Of a DNA stretch of 64,000 nt, positions 38,377 to 45,915 are shown in pieces (within the stretch, counting starts at the first letter, position 1; each line of letters begins with the position of its first letter). The notes beneath the pieces were generated by a model. The model saw only the letters and a program-made list of their open reading frames with translations. It was not told where the DNA came from and ran no database searches. Source of the DNA: a virus. The stretch is taken from IMG/VR virus record IMGVR_UViG_3300028840_004475, positions 83,748-147,747 of that record. One strand, given 5' to 3'. A program made the position numbers and the translations under genes.

Positions 38377-38469
38377 GGATGGACAAGCCGATGGTTGGCG
38401 ACGGCACCTGCCTCGAAAGCAGGCGAACCCGAAAGGGCCTTGGGGGTTCGATCCCCTCTCCATCCGCCA
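38377..38469 (+). tRNA. tRNA-Ser(CGA)
   Basis: Class II. Acceptor GGATGGA / TCCATCC, loop CTCGAAA, long variable arm, G73 and CCA. Confidence 0.88.
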
Positions 38470-38472
38470 TTT

Positions 38473-38549
38473 GGGACGTGACTCTGTCAGACACGCAGGC
38501 AGAGGGGTAGAGAAGTCGTGCTCTCCCGGTTCGAGTCCGGCGCGTCCCC
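38473..38549 (+). tRNA. Degenerate tRNA or tRNA-like RNA
   Basis: Acceptor GGGACGT / GCGTCCC and T loop TTCGAGT are present, but the centre folds as CTCTG / CAGAG and AGAG / CTCT with no U33-anticodon arrangement. Either a decayed tRNA or a tRNA mimic without decoding function. Confidence 0.5.
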
Positions 38550-38551
38550 AC

Positions 38552-38642
38552 GGAAGGCTGGCAGAATGGCTATTGCACCTGATTTGAAATCAGAGGTCGG
38601 CCTGAGAGGGTCGTGCGGGTTCGAGTCCTGCGCCTTCCGCCA
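38552..38642 (+). tRNA. tRNA-Ser(TGA)
   Basis: Class II. Acceptor GGAAGGC / GCCTTCC, loop TTTGAAA, long variable arm, G73 and CCA. Confidence 0.88.
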
Positions 38643-38733
38643 ATTTTTAATGCAAAAATAGTCGCTGTACAACGTAGCTATTTATGATATCAAAAAAGAT
38701 CTGTACGCCAACACCAAACAAACGAGGAAACAG

Positions 38734-39009
38734 ATGACTGGCATCCAGATCGACGTCAACTACAAGACCAGAGGCCGCAACAAGGCCGCCACCTTCACTG
38801 CGGCATACCGCAACAGAGTCGTGCCGGCTGACGTCACTGTCCCAATCCGTAGGGGACGACCGACCTACACCCTGACGATTCCGACGCCGGTCAACATCGG
38901 CAATGGTGACACACTTTCGTTCACCATGAAGAATCTGGACGCCGCACTGGCTGCTCTAGCAGACTATGCGAAGAAGTGGCCGGCGCTCAACAAGGCCGGT
39001 ATGGCCTAG
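38734..39009 (+). CDS. Hypothetical protein upstream of HU
   Basis: 91 residues, basic, beta-rich first two thirds and a C-terminal helix (LDAALAALADYAKKW). AGGAAA before the ATG, and an AT-rich region upstream that may hold a promoter. Cotranscribed with the HU gene. Not recognised. Confidence 0.6.
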   Translation: MTGIQIDVNYKTRGRNKAATFTAAYRNRVVPADVTVPIRRGRPTYTLTIPTPVNIGNGDTLSFTMKNLDAALAALADYAKKWPALNKAGMA

Positions 39010-39027
39010 AACAGAAGAGGAGATAAG

Positions 39028-39309
39028 ATGGCTGCGAAGGCAATGACGAAGACAGAGATCTGCAAGAAGCTGGCAGAAGCCAACGACATGAAACCGAAGG
39101 AGGCAAAGCTCTTCCTCGAATCGCTGGCACAGCTGGCCTACAAGGAGGCGAAGAACGGCTTCACCATCCCTGGCATCGGCAAGCTCGTCAAGCAGCGCCG
39201 TAAGGCGCGTGACGGTCGCAACCCGGCCACCGGTGAGAAGATCCGCATCAAGGCCAAGACCGTCCTGAAGTTCAGGGTCTCGAAGGTCGCGAAGGACGCG
39301 ATTCTGTAG
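39028..39309 (+). CDS. HU/IHF-family DNA-binding protein
   Basis: 93 residues, the normal HU length. MTKTEICKKLAEANDM, GFTIPGIGKLV, the beta-arm start RKARDGRNPATGEKI (with the intercalating Pro) and the end FRVSKVAKDAIL all match. It bends and compacts DNA. GAGGAG lies before the ATG. Confidence 0.9.
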   Translation: MAAKAMTKTEICKKLAEANDMKPKEAKLFLESLAQLAYKEAKNGFTIPGIGKLVKQRRKARDGRNPATGEKIRIKAKTVLKFRVSKVAKDAIL

Positions 39310-39316
39310 CAATACA

Positions 39317-39390
39317 GCTCCTGTCGTTCAATGGTAGGACGCCGGGTTTTCAACCCGGTAACCGGGGATCAATACCCCGCAGGAGCACCA
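39317..39390 (+). tRNA. tRNA-Glu(TTC)
   Basis: Acceptor GCTCCTG / CAGGAGC, anticodon stem CCGGG / CCCGG, loop TTTTCAA, A73 and CCA. The T loop is ATCAATA rather than TTCRANN. Confidence 0.85.
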
Positions 39391-39395
39391 ACCTT

Positions 39396-39415
39396 GCCGC
39401 CTTCGGGCGGCTTTT
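39396..39415 (+). terminator. Rho-independent terminator
   Basis: GCCGCC-TTCG-GGCGGC followed by TTTT. It ends the HU / tRNA-Glu transcript one base before tRNA-Gln. Confidence 0.75.
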
Positions 39416-39490
39416 GGGGGCATCGTCCAATGGCTAGGACATCGGCCTTTGGAGCCGGCGATGAGGGTTCGAGTCCCTCTGCCCCTTCCA
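39416..39490 (+). tRNA. tRNA-Gln(TTG)
   Basis: Acceptor GGGGGCA / TGCCCCT, anticodon stem TCGGC / GCCGG, loop CTTTGGA, T73 and CCA. Last tRNA of the array. Confidence 0.85.
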
Positions 39491-39549
39491 CAGCACCGCG
39501 TCATGAGACAACTATATGTGTCTCGAGCGAATTCGGTATCAAACGAGGA

Positions 39550-39744
39550 ATGTGGGTCAAGATCGATTATGACTGGTCACCGACCTTCAAGTTCCTCGGT
39601 CACGAATTCAAGTTCCAATGGCCAGTACAGTTTAAGCCATTCAGGTTCGCTCCGTACTTGCTAATCAGACGTATCAGCAAGTATCGTGGTCTCTTCCAAG
39701 TGGCTTCGGTGATAGACAGTACCACAGTCACTTTGTCGGAGTAA
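39550..39744 (+). CDS. Small hypothetical protein
   Basis: 64 residues, very rich in aromatic and basic residues (FKFLGHEFKFQW, FKPFRFAPYLLIRR). GAGGA lies directly before the ATG, a very short spacing. Coupled to the next gene. Not recognised. Confidence 0.45.
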   Translation: MWVKIDYDWSPTFKFLGHEFKFQWPVQFKPFRFAPYLLIRRISKYRGLFQVASVIDSTTVTLSE

Positions 39745-39746
39745 TC

Positions 39747-40025
39747 ATGTCAGACACCTGGTACGTGCTTCAAAATCTTGAGCAACTCAACTTGGATGAC
39801 GTGAAGGAACCACCGTGCGGCAAGTGCTACTGGTGGGATCCTGCATTCGAGTATGGGGCGGATGGTCGGACTGGCGTTGCGTTCTGCAGAGCTGACGAGA
39901 TGGAATGCGACTTCAGCTGTTTCCGTCCTCGGAGGTCTCCAAAGGGTGTTCCTTCAGCAAGAGACGCGTCTGCTCGAGGAGCCGAGGGCGACTCTGACCA
40001 AAACCCTGAGCAACTGACAGATTGA
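39747..40025 (+). CDS. Cysteine-rich zinc-binding-like protein
   Basis: 92 residues. CGKCYWWDPAFEYGADGRTG, then FCRADEMECDFSCF form a four- or five-cysteine zinc site. The C-terminal third is low-complexity and overlaps the convergent gene 39913-40236. GGAG precedes the ATG. Confidence 0.55.
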   Translation: MSDTWYVLQNLEQLNLDDVKEPPCGKCYWWDPAFEYGADGRTGVAFCRADEMECDFSCFRPRRSPKGVPSARDASARGAEGDSDQNPEQLTD

Positions 40026-40236
40026 GCCACCCACGAAGCAAACCGAGACAACGAGCTTCACGACCTTCTGCTTTGATTCTCGCATCGCGCTCTGCTTCCC
40101 AGTTGCTGTGCGGAACAAAGTTTCCGCTGTCCGTTGGTTCCATTTCAGATCGCATTGAGTAGCGTGGCACAGGACTGCAGAACCCACTACCAACAGATGC
40201 ATCGTCGCTCACTGTGACCTCGAAGTGCTGCTGCAC
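39913..40236 (-). CDS. Hypothetical protein, GTG start
   Basis: 107 residues with a central helix (EAERDARIKAEGREARCLGL). It is the only minus-strand frame downstream of promoter e. It overlaps the plus-strand gene 39747-40025 by 113 bp, so one of the two ends may be wrong. Start codon GTG at 40236 has G-rich sequence upstream. Confidence 0.4.
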   Translation of the reverse strand: MQQHFEVTVSDDASVGSGFCSPVPRYSMRSEMEPTDSGNFVPHSNWEAERDARIKAEGREARCLGLLRGWLNLSVAQGFGQSRPRLLEQTRLLLKEHPLETSEDGNS

Positions 40237-40295
40237 CCCCCGAGACCTTTCCTACGCCCTGGTCGGATCTCGAGGGGCCAGCAGCATGAACCCTG

Positions 40296-40338
40296 GTTAT
40301 AACACAACCTTGATTCTGGGTGGCTAGAAAATTACTAC
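40296..40338 (-). promoter_or_regulatory. Paired-CTAG phage promoter (site e)
   Basis: CTAG at 40324 and CTAC at 40335, 20 bp, then minus-strand TTATAAC (40296-40302), the closest of the eleven to a consensus -10. Confidence 0.7.
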
Positions 40339-41012
40339 GCGGCTAAGCGACGCTCGTACTCAGCACGGTTGAAGCCAGGGGCACGATGGTGAACGTTGGC
40401 CAGCTTGAGGAAGTGCTCCTCGTTGTACTGGAGAGCCAACATCTGCGAAAGAGCACAGTCCGCCTCGGGCACATGCTGCACTGGGTGGCAGCAGTAGCGC
40501 TCGAGGACTTCACCCTTCCGGTCAACCAGCTCTACGTTCCCGGCGCGCCCTCGCTTGATCCTGTAGCGCTTCTTGCCCGAGTAGAGATAGAACCTCCCGC
40601 CCTTGACCCAGTCCTTGCGCTGTTTGCGGTCCAGGAAGCCGAGTAGCAGCTTCTCAGCGCGCTCGTGGGCTTCTTCGCGGATCTTCCTCTCTTCCTCGAG
40701 CCTCAGCCGACGTTCCTCGGTTCTGCGCTCCCGTTCAGCCCGTTCCTCCTCGGTCTCTTCGCGCCGTACAGCGCGCCAGCTGTTGGTAGCCGGTGGCGCA
40801 TTATTGGTGCTGACGCTGTTCCACGTCGACCAAGTAGTTCCGGTGGTTGTGCTGGTACTTGTTGTGGAGTCGTCGGTGACCCAACTGACCCACGCGTTGT
40901 TGCTCGACGTAGTAGTCGTGCTGTTGGTACAACTCGAAGTACACCAAACCGTCCATGCGCCGGTAGTGCCCGAGTCGTAGTAGTTGGTGGAGGTGCTGGT
41001 GTAGCCGACCAT
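40335..41012 (-). CDS. Protein with Ser/Thr/Trp-rich start and helical C-terminal domain
   Basis: 225 residues. Residues 1-75 are low-complexity with repeated Thr, Ser and Trp, then a charged coiled coil (RREETEEERAERERRTEERRLR in pieces), and a globular C-terminal domain with a GKKRYRIKRGRAG segment, CCHP and ADCALSQMLALQYNEE. That last domain resembles one seen repeatedly in phage and bacterial proteins of unknown role. Coupled to the upstream gene. Confidence 0.6.
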   Translation of the reverse strand: MVGYTSTSTNYYDSGTTGAWTVWCTSSCTNSTTTTSSNNAWVSWVTDDSTTSTSTTTGTTWSTWNSVSTNNAPPATNSWRAVRREETEEERAERERRTEERRLRLEEERKIREEAHERAEKLLLGFLDRKQRKDWVKGGRFYLYSGKKRYRIKRGRAGNVELVDRKGEVLERYCCHPVQHVPEADCALSQMLALQYNEEHFLKLANVHHRAPGFNRAEYERRLAA

Positions 41013-41323
41013 CAGCCGCCCATGAGCGGAGGCGACATGATCAGCTTCTCCGCATCGGGATCGAACTCGTGGATGATCTCGCCCTTGGAGCCATCGCCCT
41101 CGACCTTGTAGGCGATGTAGCCCTTCTTCTTCAGGCGCTCGAAGGTCGCACGAGCCTCGTCGACCAGGTCGCGGTCGTCTCGGTCCCAGATGACCTTGTA
41201 GTCCCCGGCTGCGGCGTCCATGACCTGCAGGGAGCCCTGGCGCACGGGGTCGAAGTCATCTGGGAAGTCGAGGACAACCGGCAGGGTGGTCTCCTGCTTC
41301 AGGCGTTCCAATATGTCGCTCAT
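41012..41323 (-). CDS. Hypothetical protein
   Basis: 103 residues, acidic, alpha/beta (ATFERLKKKGYIAYKV). GAGGAGG before the ATG. First gene after promoter f, stop and next start share a base. Not recognised. Confidence 0.55.
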   Translation of the reverse strand: MSDILERLKQETTLPVVLDFPDDFDPVRQGSLQVMDAAAGDYKVIWDRDDRDLVDEARATFERLKKKGYIAYKVEGDGSKGEIIHEFDPDAEKLIMSPPLMGG

Positions 41324-41356
41324 TTTATGGCCTCCTCTGTTGTGGTAGATGCCGGA

Positions 41357-41399
41357 TCTTACAATGGAAAGTACCGCTAGAACGCTAGGAAATTGCTAG
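41357..41399 (-). promoter_or_regulatory. Paired-CTAG phage promoter (site f)
   Basis: Half-sites at 41385 and 41396, plus an extra CTAG at 41377, then 20 bp to minus-strand TGTAAGA (41357-41363). This -10 is shifted by one base relative to the others. Confidence 0.65.
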
Positions 41400-41420
41400 A
41401 AAGCGTTCGCCAATTTGTGC

Positions 41421-41954
41421 CTATTCATGCACAAAATTGTCAAGCCAGTCCAAGACCATGTCGTAGTGGGCCTCTCGAGCCAAGTTGTAGACCGGGATCC
41501 CGTTCTCTGAAGCAACACTGATCGCTGTCCCTGTGCCCCCGGTCTCTTTCTTGCGGTCGCCGTGATAGATGCAGCCGTCCCAGGTCCAGCAGAGGACGAA
41601 AAGGCTAGGAGTCCGCAGGTTTCGGCCGAGCACCTGGAACACGTTCCGGCCATGCAGCTTGCGGGCGTGCTCGTTGCAGAGGTGCCAGGCGCCGTGGTAG
41701 CGACCGGCGATCTTGATGGCCTCTGGAGTGGCGTCCCTGGGGCGCCAGATGCGCTTCTCACCGCCGCCGGCATCGGCCCCCTCCTCGAATGCCTTGTCAG
41801 AGCCGTCAGCGCCTCCTGAGCGCAGGATGTAGCCCAGACCGGCCAGAACCTCGGCCACCAGCTTCATCACGCCGTAGATGTCTTCAGGGACGCGTCTGCC
41901 GCCGACCCCCGTGTAGTAGGCCGGGACCTCAGGTCTGGTGATGGGGATGGTCAT
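41421..41954 (-). CDS. SLOG-fold (DprA-like) protein
   Basis: 177 residues from the ATG at 41954. YYTGVGGRRVPEDI, LRSGGADGSDKAFEEGA and a late GGTGTAISVA match SLOG/DprA-like nucleotide-binding Rossmann proteins found in phages. Ligand unknown; SLOG domains bind nucleotides or sense nucleotide signals. Confidence 0.65.
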   Translation of the reverse strand: MTIPITRPEVPAYYTGVGGRRVPEDIYGVMKLVAEVLAGLGYILRSGGADGSDKAFEEGADAGGGEKRIWRPRDATPEAIKIAGRYHGAWHLCNEHARKLHGRNVFQVLGRNLRTPSLFVLCWTWDGCIYHGDRKKETGGTGTAISVASENGIPVYNLAREAHYDMVLDWLDNFVHE

Positions 41955-42160
41955 CGTGGTCTCAGCTGCAAGACTGGGGTCTTCCCGGCTGCCATAACGT
42001 AGTCCATGGCTGCGTTCAAGGTATTGAACGGGCCGTAACACGCCTCCACACTACCACTTACTCTGTAGGCAAAGACCATACCCTGACGGACCCGAAGCAC
42101 GGTCCAGCCGCGCCAGTTGTAGTACCCGGGCTGTGGCGCCTTCTTCCAACCGGATCTCAT
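41951..42160 (-). CDS. Small basic hypothetical protein
   Basis: 69 residues, aromatic and basic (GYYNWRGWTVLRVRQG). Overlaps both neighbours by 4 nt. Not recognised. Confidence 0.5.
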   Translation of the reverse strand: MRSGWKKAPQPGYYNWRGWTVLRVRQGMVFAYRVSGSVEACYGPFNTLNAAMDYVMAAGKTPVLQLRPR

Positions 42161-42456
42161 GGCTTCTCTCCGTCCAGTTCCTGCATCCTCATGAGGGCAC
42201 TTTTCTGGTAAGCATCTGAAATAGCATTCTTCCTGTATATTTCGAGTGCCTCTTCATGACTACAACAACGGGTGTGCATGATGTGGTCGATTTCAGATGC
42301 AGACGGTAGCTTCATCAACGGATGTCTGCGTCGCTCGAGTTCCTGCAAGAGTGGCAGCACGTCTTCGACCTTGAAGAACTCGCCATCATTTTTGATGTAG
42401 GGGTGGCACAATCTACCTTCTGAGTCGTACGTGTACCAACGTTTGATGGTCTTCAT
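42157..42456 (-). CDS. Hypothetical protein
   Basis: 99 residues from the ATG at 42456 with GAGGT upstream. YTYDSEGRLCHPYIKNDGEFF followed by helices. Cys-Cys pair in the middle. Not recognised. Confidence 0.55.
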   Translation of the reverse strand: MKTIKRWYTYDSEGRLCHPYIKNDGEFFKVEDVLPLLQELERRRHPLMKLPSASEIDHIMHTRCCSHEEALEIYRKNAISDAYQKSALMRMQELDGEKP

Positions 42457-42458
42457 CG

Positions 42459-42869
42459 CTACCTCTCGTTGGTCACGGTAATCACCGCCTTCGGTGAGGA
42501 CAAGTGCCACTCATCGGCAACTGCCAGAGACTTGCAGAACAGGATGGCCATCTGCCACCCCATGTCCGTAGGCACGAAGCGGGCGATGGGCGACTTCTCC
42601 GGTGCCTTGTGAGAGAAGTGCGGGTCCATCAGCTTCCACTTGCGGACGTGCCCCCACCGGCCGTTGAACACGAGGATCTTGCGGCCTTCGTAGTTGGTGC
42701 AGCCGAAGTACTCGACCTCCACTACCACGAAGTTGTCGCCGATCTGTTCGTGCCTGAGGATCCTGAACTTGTCGGGCTCAGGATTCGGGAGTCTGCGTCG
42801 CTTCTTCGGCGGTGGCTTCCTGGGTGTGTCGTAGCAGCTATCCGAGGTCTTGAATATGCTGATACCCAT
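42459..42869 (-). CDS. Hypothetical protein with RWG/LDPHF-type phage motif
   Basis: 136 residues. A basic linker (PPPKKRRRLPNPEP) and a core with VFNGRWGHVRKWKLMDPHF, a pattern seen in other phage small proteins of unknown role. Lies between two coupled genes. Confidence 0.55.
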   Translation of the reverse strand: MGISIFKTSDSCYDTPRKPPPKKRRRLPNPEPDKFRILRHEQIGDNFVVVEVEYFGCTNYEGRKILVFNGRWGHVRKWKLMDPHFSHKAPEKSPIARFVPTDMGWQMAILFCKSLAVADEWHLSSPKAVITVTNER

Positions 42870-42871
42870 GG

Positions 42872-43528
42872 CTACCTCTGGTACTTGGGATCGTACTCGT
42901 GAACGGCTCCTGGCTCACCCATGTACTGCTCGAAGGAATTGGAAAGTGTCAAGTCTGGCATGATCATCTTCGTGCCGTCGTTGATGCAAGAGCCGCGACG
43001 GTTCAGACGAATTGAAAAGCGCTCTGTAGCACACCCTGCCAGAACATTGGCATCGAAGCTGTGACCGCCCCAGTGGTTCTCATTGATAGTGAGGCCAGCG
43101 AAGCCTAACTGGAACAAGTGCTGTGCGAGGCCATCCTTGTACTGGTGATCCATGATGGAGGCATAGACCACAGTGCCAGCCTCCACCCAAACTCGATGAT
43201 GCTTGAATGACCTCAGGTCGTGTGCGCTGAAGGTGATGGCCTTGATCATGCGCTGACGAGCGTGTTGGCGGTCGATCCATGTGATGTCGGCTGTTGTGAG
43301 GTAGACCTCGTCGAAGATGGCATAGGCCATGGCCAGGATGGACGTGAAACCTTCAGCTATCGTCGGCTCACCGCCTGTCAGCATGATGGCCTTGTGACCC
43401 TCTCTGTACATGCTGACGTACAGCTCTTTCAGCTTCTTCATGTGGACTACTTGGCTGAGGATCACATTCCTGGCGATGCAGTAGTCGCAAGCCCTGGGAC
43501 AACGATAGGTGAGGATGTGCTTCAGCAT
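42872..43528 (-). CDS. Radical SAM enzyme
   Basis: 218 residues. CPRACDYC near residue 10 is the CxxxCxxC cluster motif, and GGEPT follows near 52 as the SAM-binding motif. Small size and an ITFSAHDL segment suggest a compact radical SAM protein. It may act with the neighbouring 43528-43851 product. Substrate not identified. Confidence 0.8.
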   Translation of the reverse strand: MLKHILTYRCPRACDYCIARNVILSQVVHMKKLKELYVSMYREGHKAIMLTGGEPTIAEGFTSILAMAYAIFDEVYLTTADITWIDRQHARQRMIKAITFSAHDLRSFKHHRVWVEAGTVVYASIMDHQYKDGLAQHLFQLGFAGLTINENHWGGHSFDANVLAGCATERFSIRLNRRGSCINDGTKMIMPDLTLSNSFEQYMGEPGAVHEYDPKYQR

Positions 43529-43851
43529 CAGACGTCCGTTGTGACAGTGGTGCCGTGCTTCTTGATGATGTCTTTCGGTGGCAGTATTTCTGTGTAGGTC
43601 ACCGGCCCAAGCCTCTCGACGATCACGAAGAAACCGGCGTCGCGCACTGCACGGATGAAATCTTCCGGTCGAGGTTCGTCATTGATGACTTCGAGGCGGA
43701 TCGTAGCTTCAGTGCCCTTGGCAGCAGAGGCCAGTACTTCGACATTCGTGATGCCGTTTACTTCTTCGCCTTTGAAGGTGGGCAAGCACTCGTGCCCAGT
43801 CCTTTCCAGCTTCAACTCGAAGTCGCCGGCCTTGATGAGTATGTCAATCAT
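43528..43851 (-). CDS. Hypothetical partner of the radical SAM protein
   Basis: 107 residues, alpha/beta, with RLEVINDEPRPEDFIRAVRD in the middle. Stop and radical SAM start share a base, so they are translationally coupled. Not recognised. Confidence 0.5.
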   Translation of the reverse strand: MIDILIKAGDFELKLERTGHECLPTFKGEEVNGITNVEVLASAAKGTEATIRLEVINDEPRPEDFIRAVRDAGFFVIVERLGPVTYTEILPPKDIIKKHGTTVTTDV

Positions 43852-44060
43852 TCGAAGTCCTCAGGTATGGGTCCGACTGCCATCGCAGCGTACAGACAGA
43901 TGGCTACTGGAACTCTACGTGGACCGGGACGCGGAATGTCGCATTCCACGAGTGTGAAGTTCGGCTTGTCACAGCAGTTGGTGTCCGGCGGCATGGCTTT
44001 GCACGGCTCACTCTTGTGGCCGCAGCTCTCGCACATCACCTGCCAGCGTCCGTCAACCAT
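43848..44060 (-). CDS. Small zinc-binding protein
   Basis: 70 residues from the ATG at 44060. CESCGHKSEPC and NCCDKPNFTLVEC give six cysteines for one or two zinc sites. Upstream frame is shadow of the next gene. Not recognised. Confidence 0.5.
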   Translation of the reverse strand: MVDGRWQVMCESCGHKSEPCKAMPPDTNCCDKPNFTLVECDIPRPGPRRVPVAICLYAAMAVGPIPEDFE

Positions 44061-44061
44061 G

Positions 44062-44505
44062 TCAGCGCCAGTGAGTATCGTGGTGGTGGTCGCAGAACAC
44101 CATGCAGTTTGCGCCTGAGATACCATCTGGAGGCTTGTCCAGCAGTGTCATGTCCAGGTCAAGCTGCGAAGCGTATTGCCGTGCCAGCTGCTCCATGTGC
44201 GCAACCATGTCCTCATTGTGCGCCTGGAATTTGACGTAGCTGCCCATCATGACGTGCACGAGAGCACGCACGACGATCTTTGTCGTACGGCCGGTACCTC
44301 TCCTGACATCCATGAAGGCACCCTCGAGCCCATCGCATGCCACACGACTCTTGAACTGCGCGGTCACGACCTCTGCGGCGTACTCGTCGAAGGGCTGGAG
44401 GCCCAATTCCTCTGCGAGGATCTTGATCAGGTCGTCATCGTTCTTGTTCTCGAGAAGCTCACGCAGCTTGCGGTGAGCAACGATTAGTCGACGTGCCTCA
44501 CTCAT
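44062..44505 (-). CDS. Hypothetical protein with P-loop-like motif
   Basis: 147 residues from the ATG at 44505 (GGAGG upstream). RRGTGRTTKIV near residue 67 resembles a Walker A loop, and MVFCDHHHD near the end could be a Walker B-like strand, but the protein is short for an ATPase. A truncated or single-domain NTPase is possible. Confidence 0.45.
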   Translation of the reverse strand: MSEARRLIVAHRKLRELLENKNDDDLIKILAEELGLQPFDEYAAEVVTAQFKSRVACDGLEGAFMDVRRGTGRTTKIVVRALVHVMMGSYVKFQAHNEDMVAHMEQLARQYASQLDLDMTLLDKPPDGISGANCMVFCDHHHDTHWR

Positions 44506-45608
44506 GACTGCCTCCAGTCCCCGCACCTCATGCAGCGGTCGCGCATCCTGCCTTCCCTGGAGTCCCATCCCTTGTAGATGGTACCGCCACATGGACACTT
44601 GCTCTTATCGTGTCCGCAGAGTGGACACGGAGCGTCGCCCTCTCTGATCATCGTTGCCAACTTGCCAGGGACAGCACCAAGACATGCGATACAGTGTCTG
44701 TGATGTGGTTCTTCATGTTCATTGAGTTTGTAGTGGCCCAGGAGGCCATTGAACCTCACGCCGACGATTCTGTCGACCTGACGCGCTTTCTCGTGAGCCT
44801 CAGCGATATCGACCAAAGCCTCGCGGTCGACTTCCTCCTGTATCGAATCGACGAGCCCTTCGACAGCTTCATCGTACCTGGCGATGACGTCGTAGTCCTC
44901 TGGCGGACTGACTGGCAACTTCTTTGTGGTCCCGCTCAGTTCTTTGCACTTCTCAACCATTTCACCACTGAGACGCAGTGCTTCCTCTGCGAGCATGGAA
45001 GAGCAACCGACTGAACGTCCCTTGTAGACAGTCTTGTAATCGCGTGTGTCCTCCAGCATCTTGCGCTGGTAATCGTACATTTCGACTCGTTGAAAAGTCG
45101 GCTTGCCGACACCGCGCTCTCCACTCCAGTAGTGGAACCAACCACGGTACTCTTCCTCGAGGTGGCATCGTTCCTTGTTGAGTGGGCACTCTTCACACAT
45201 GACTAAGCGGCAGTTCCACTTACCCTCATCGTCATTGCAACTGTTCAGGAGGCGCCACCCGGTGGTGTCGATTGGCGTGCCGTCGCTGTCGCGCAGCTCA
45301 GGAATCGCAGGTTGCGCTGGAACGAAACCAAGGTCTTCGTAGAAGTACTCGTGGATTTCCCCATCCGATGGGTGACCGAAGATCACGTCGGCGTGGTCAT
45401 CGTACCTACGAAGGACGATGCCGATTTTGCCAGCGCCTGGGCCGCAGGTAGGGATTACTCTGTCTCCCAATCCGATTGGATACTTGGACATGTATTCCTC
45501 CGGGACTCTCAGCGCGCTGAAGACGAGCTGGTTCATGTATTCCAAGACCTGATTCATGTGCCATGACTTGTAGGCCGCATGAAATCTGGACTTGCCGTAC
45601 TCAGCCAT
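44502..45608 (-). CDS. Large protein with C-terminal double zinc module
   Basis: 368 residues. An N-terminal half with an Sm-like or SH3-like start (GDRVIPTCGPGAGKIG), a cysteine group (CRLVMCEECPLNKERC) and a coiled central region. The last 75 residues (HCIACLGAVP, then CPLCG, CPCGG, CMRCG) repeat the module of the 27703, 46947 and 62288 products. Role unknown; it might be an assembly or regulatory platform. Confidence 0.55.
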   Translation of the reverse strand: MAEYGKSRFHAAYKSWHMNQVLEYMNQLVFSALRVPEEYMSKYPIGLGDRVIPTCGPGAGKIGIVLRRYDDHADVIFGHPSDGEIHEYFYEDLGFVPAQPAIPELRDSDGTPIDTTGWRLLNSCNDDEGKWNCRLVMCEECPLNKERCHLEEEYRGWFHYWSGERGVGKPTFQRVEMYDYQRKMLEDTRDYKTVYKGRSVGCSSMLAEEALRLSGEMVEKCKELSGTTKKLPVSPPEDYDVIARYDEAVEGLVDSIQEEVDREALVDIAEAHEKARQVDRIVGVRFNGLLGHYKLNEHEEPHHRHCIACLGAVPGKLATMIREGDAPCPLCGHDKSKCPCGGTIYKGWDSREGRMRDRCMRCGDWRQS

Positions 45609-45821
45609 CTACCACGACCGCCACGTCGCTTCCCTGTCCATGTTGCGCTTCGCAGTGCGCGCGATCTCTCGAGTTCGGAAGACGTCGCCGTTGCGATAGG
45701 TGTCTGTACCGGCGCCTTCGACCTTGACCTTGACGCGCGAGCCACCACACATCGTGTCCACGACCCTGCCCTTGACCGGCCCGGGACGAAGAACCCACAC
45801 CTGCTGATGAATACGGAACAT
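45609..45821 (-). CDS. Small SH3-like/KOW-like hypothetical protein
   Basis: 70 residues from the ATG at 45821 with AGGAGG upstream. HQQVWVLRPGPVKGRVVD is the pattern of small beta-barrels of KOW or SH3 type. First gene after promoter g. Confidence 0.55.
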   Translation of the reverse strand: MFRIHQQVWVLRPGPVKGRVVDTMCGGSRVKVKVEGAGTDTYRNGDVFRTREIARTAKRNMDREATWRSW

Positions 45822-45836
45822 GCTTCCTCCTATTCC

Positions 45837-45879
45837 CTTGTACACCAAGGGAGAGAATTTTTTGCTAGGAAATGGCTAG
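45837..45879 (-). promoter_or_regulatory. Paired-CTAG phage promoter (site g)
   Basis: CTAG at 45865 and 45876, 20 bp, minus-strand GTACAAG (45837-45843). Start near 45830, next to the AGGAGG of the 45821 gene. Confidence 0.75.
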
Positions 45880-45915
45880 GAAAGGTTCAGATAGGCAAGA
45901 CTGTGCACAGATAGG

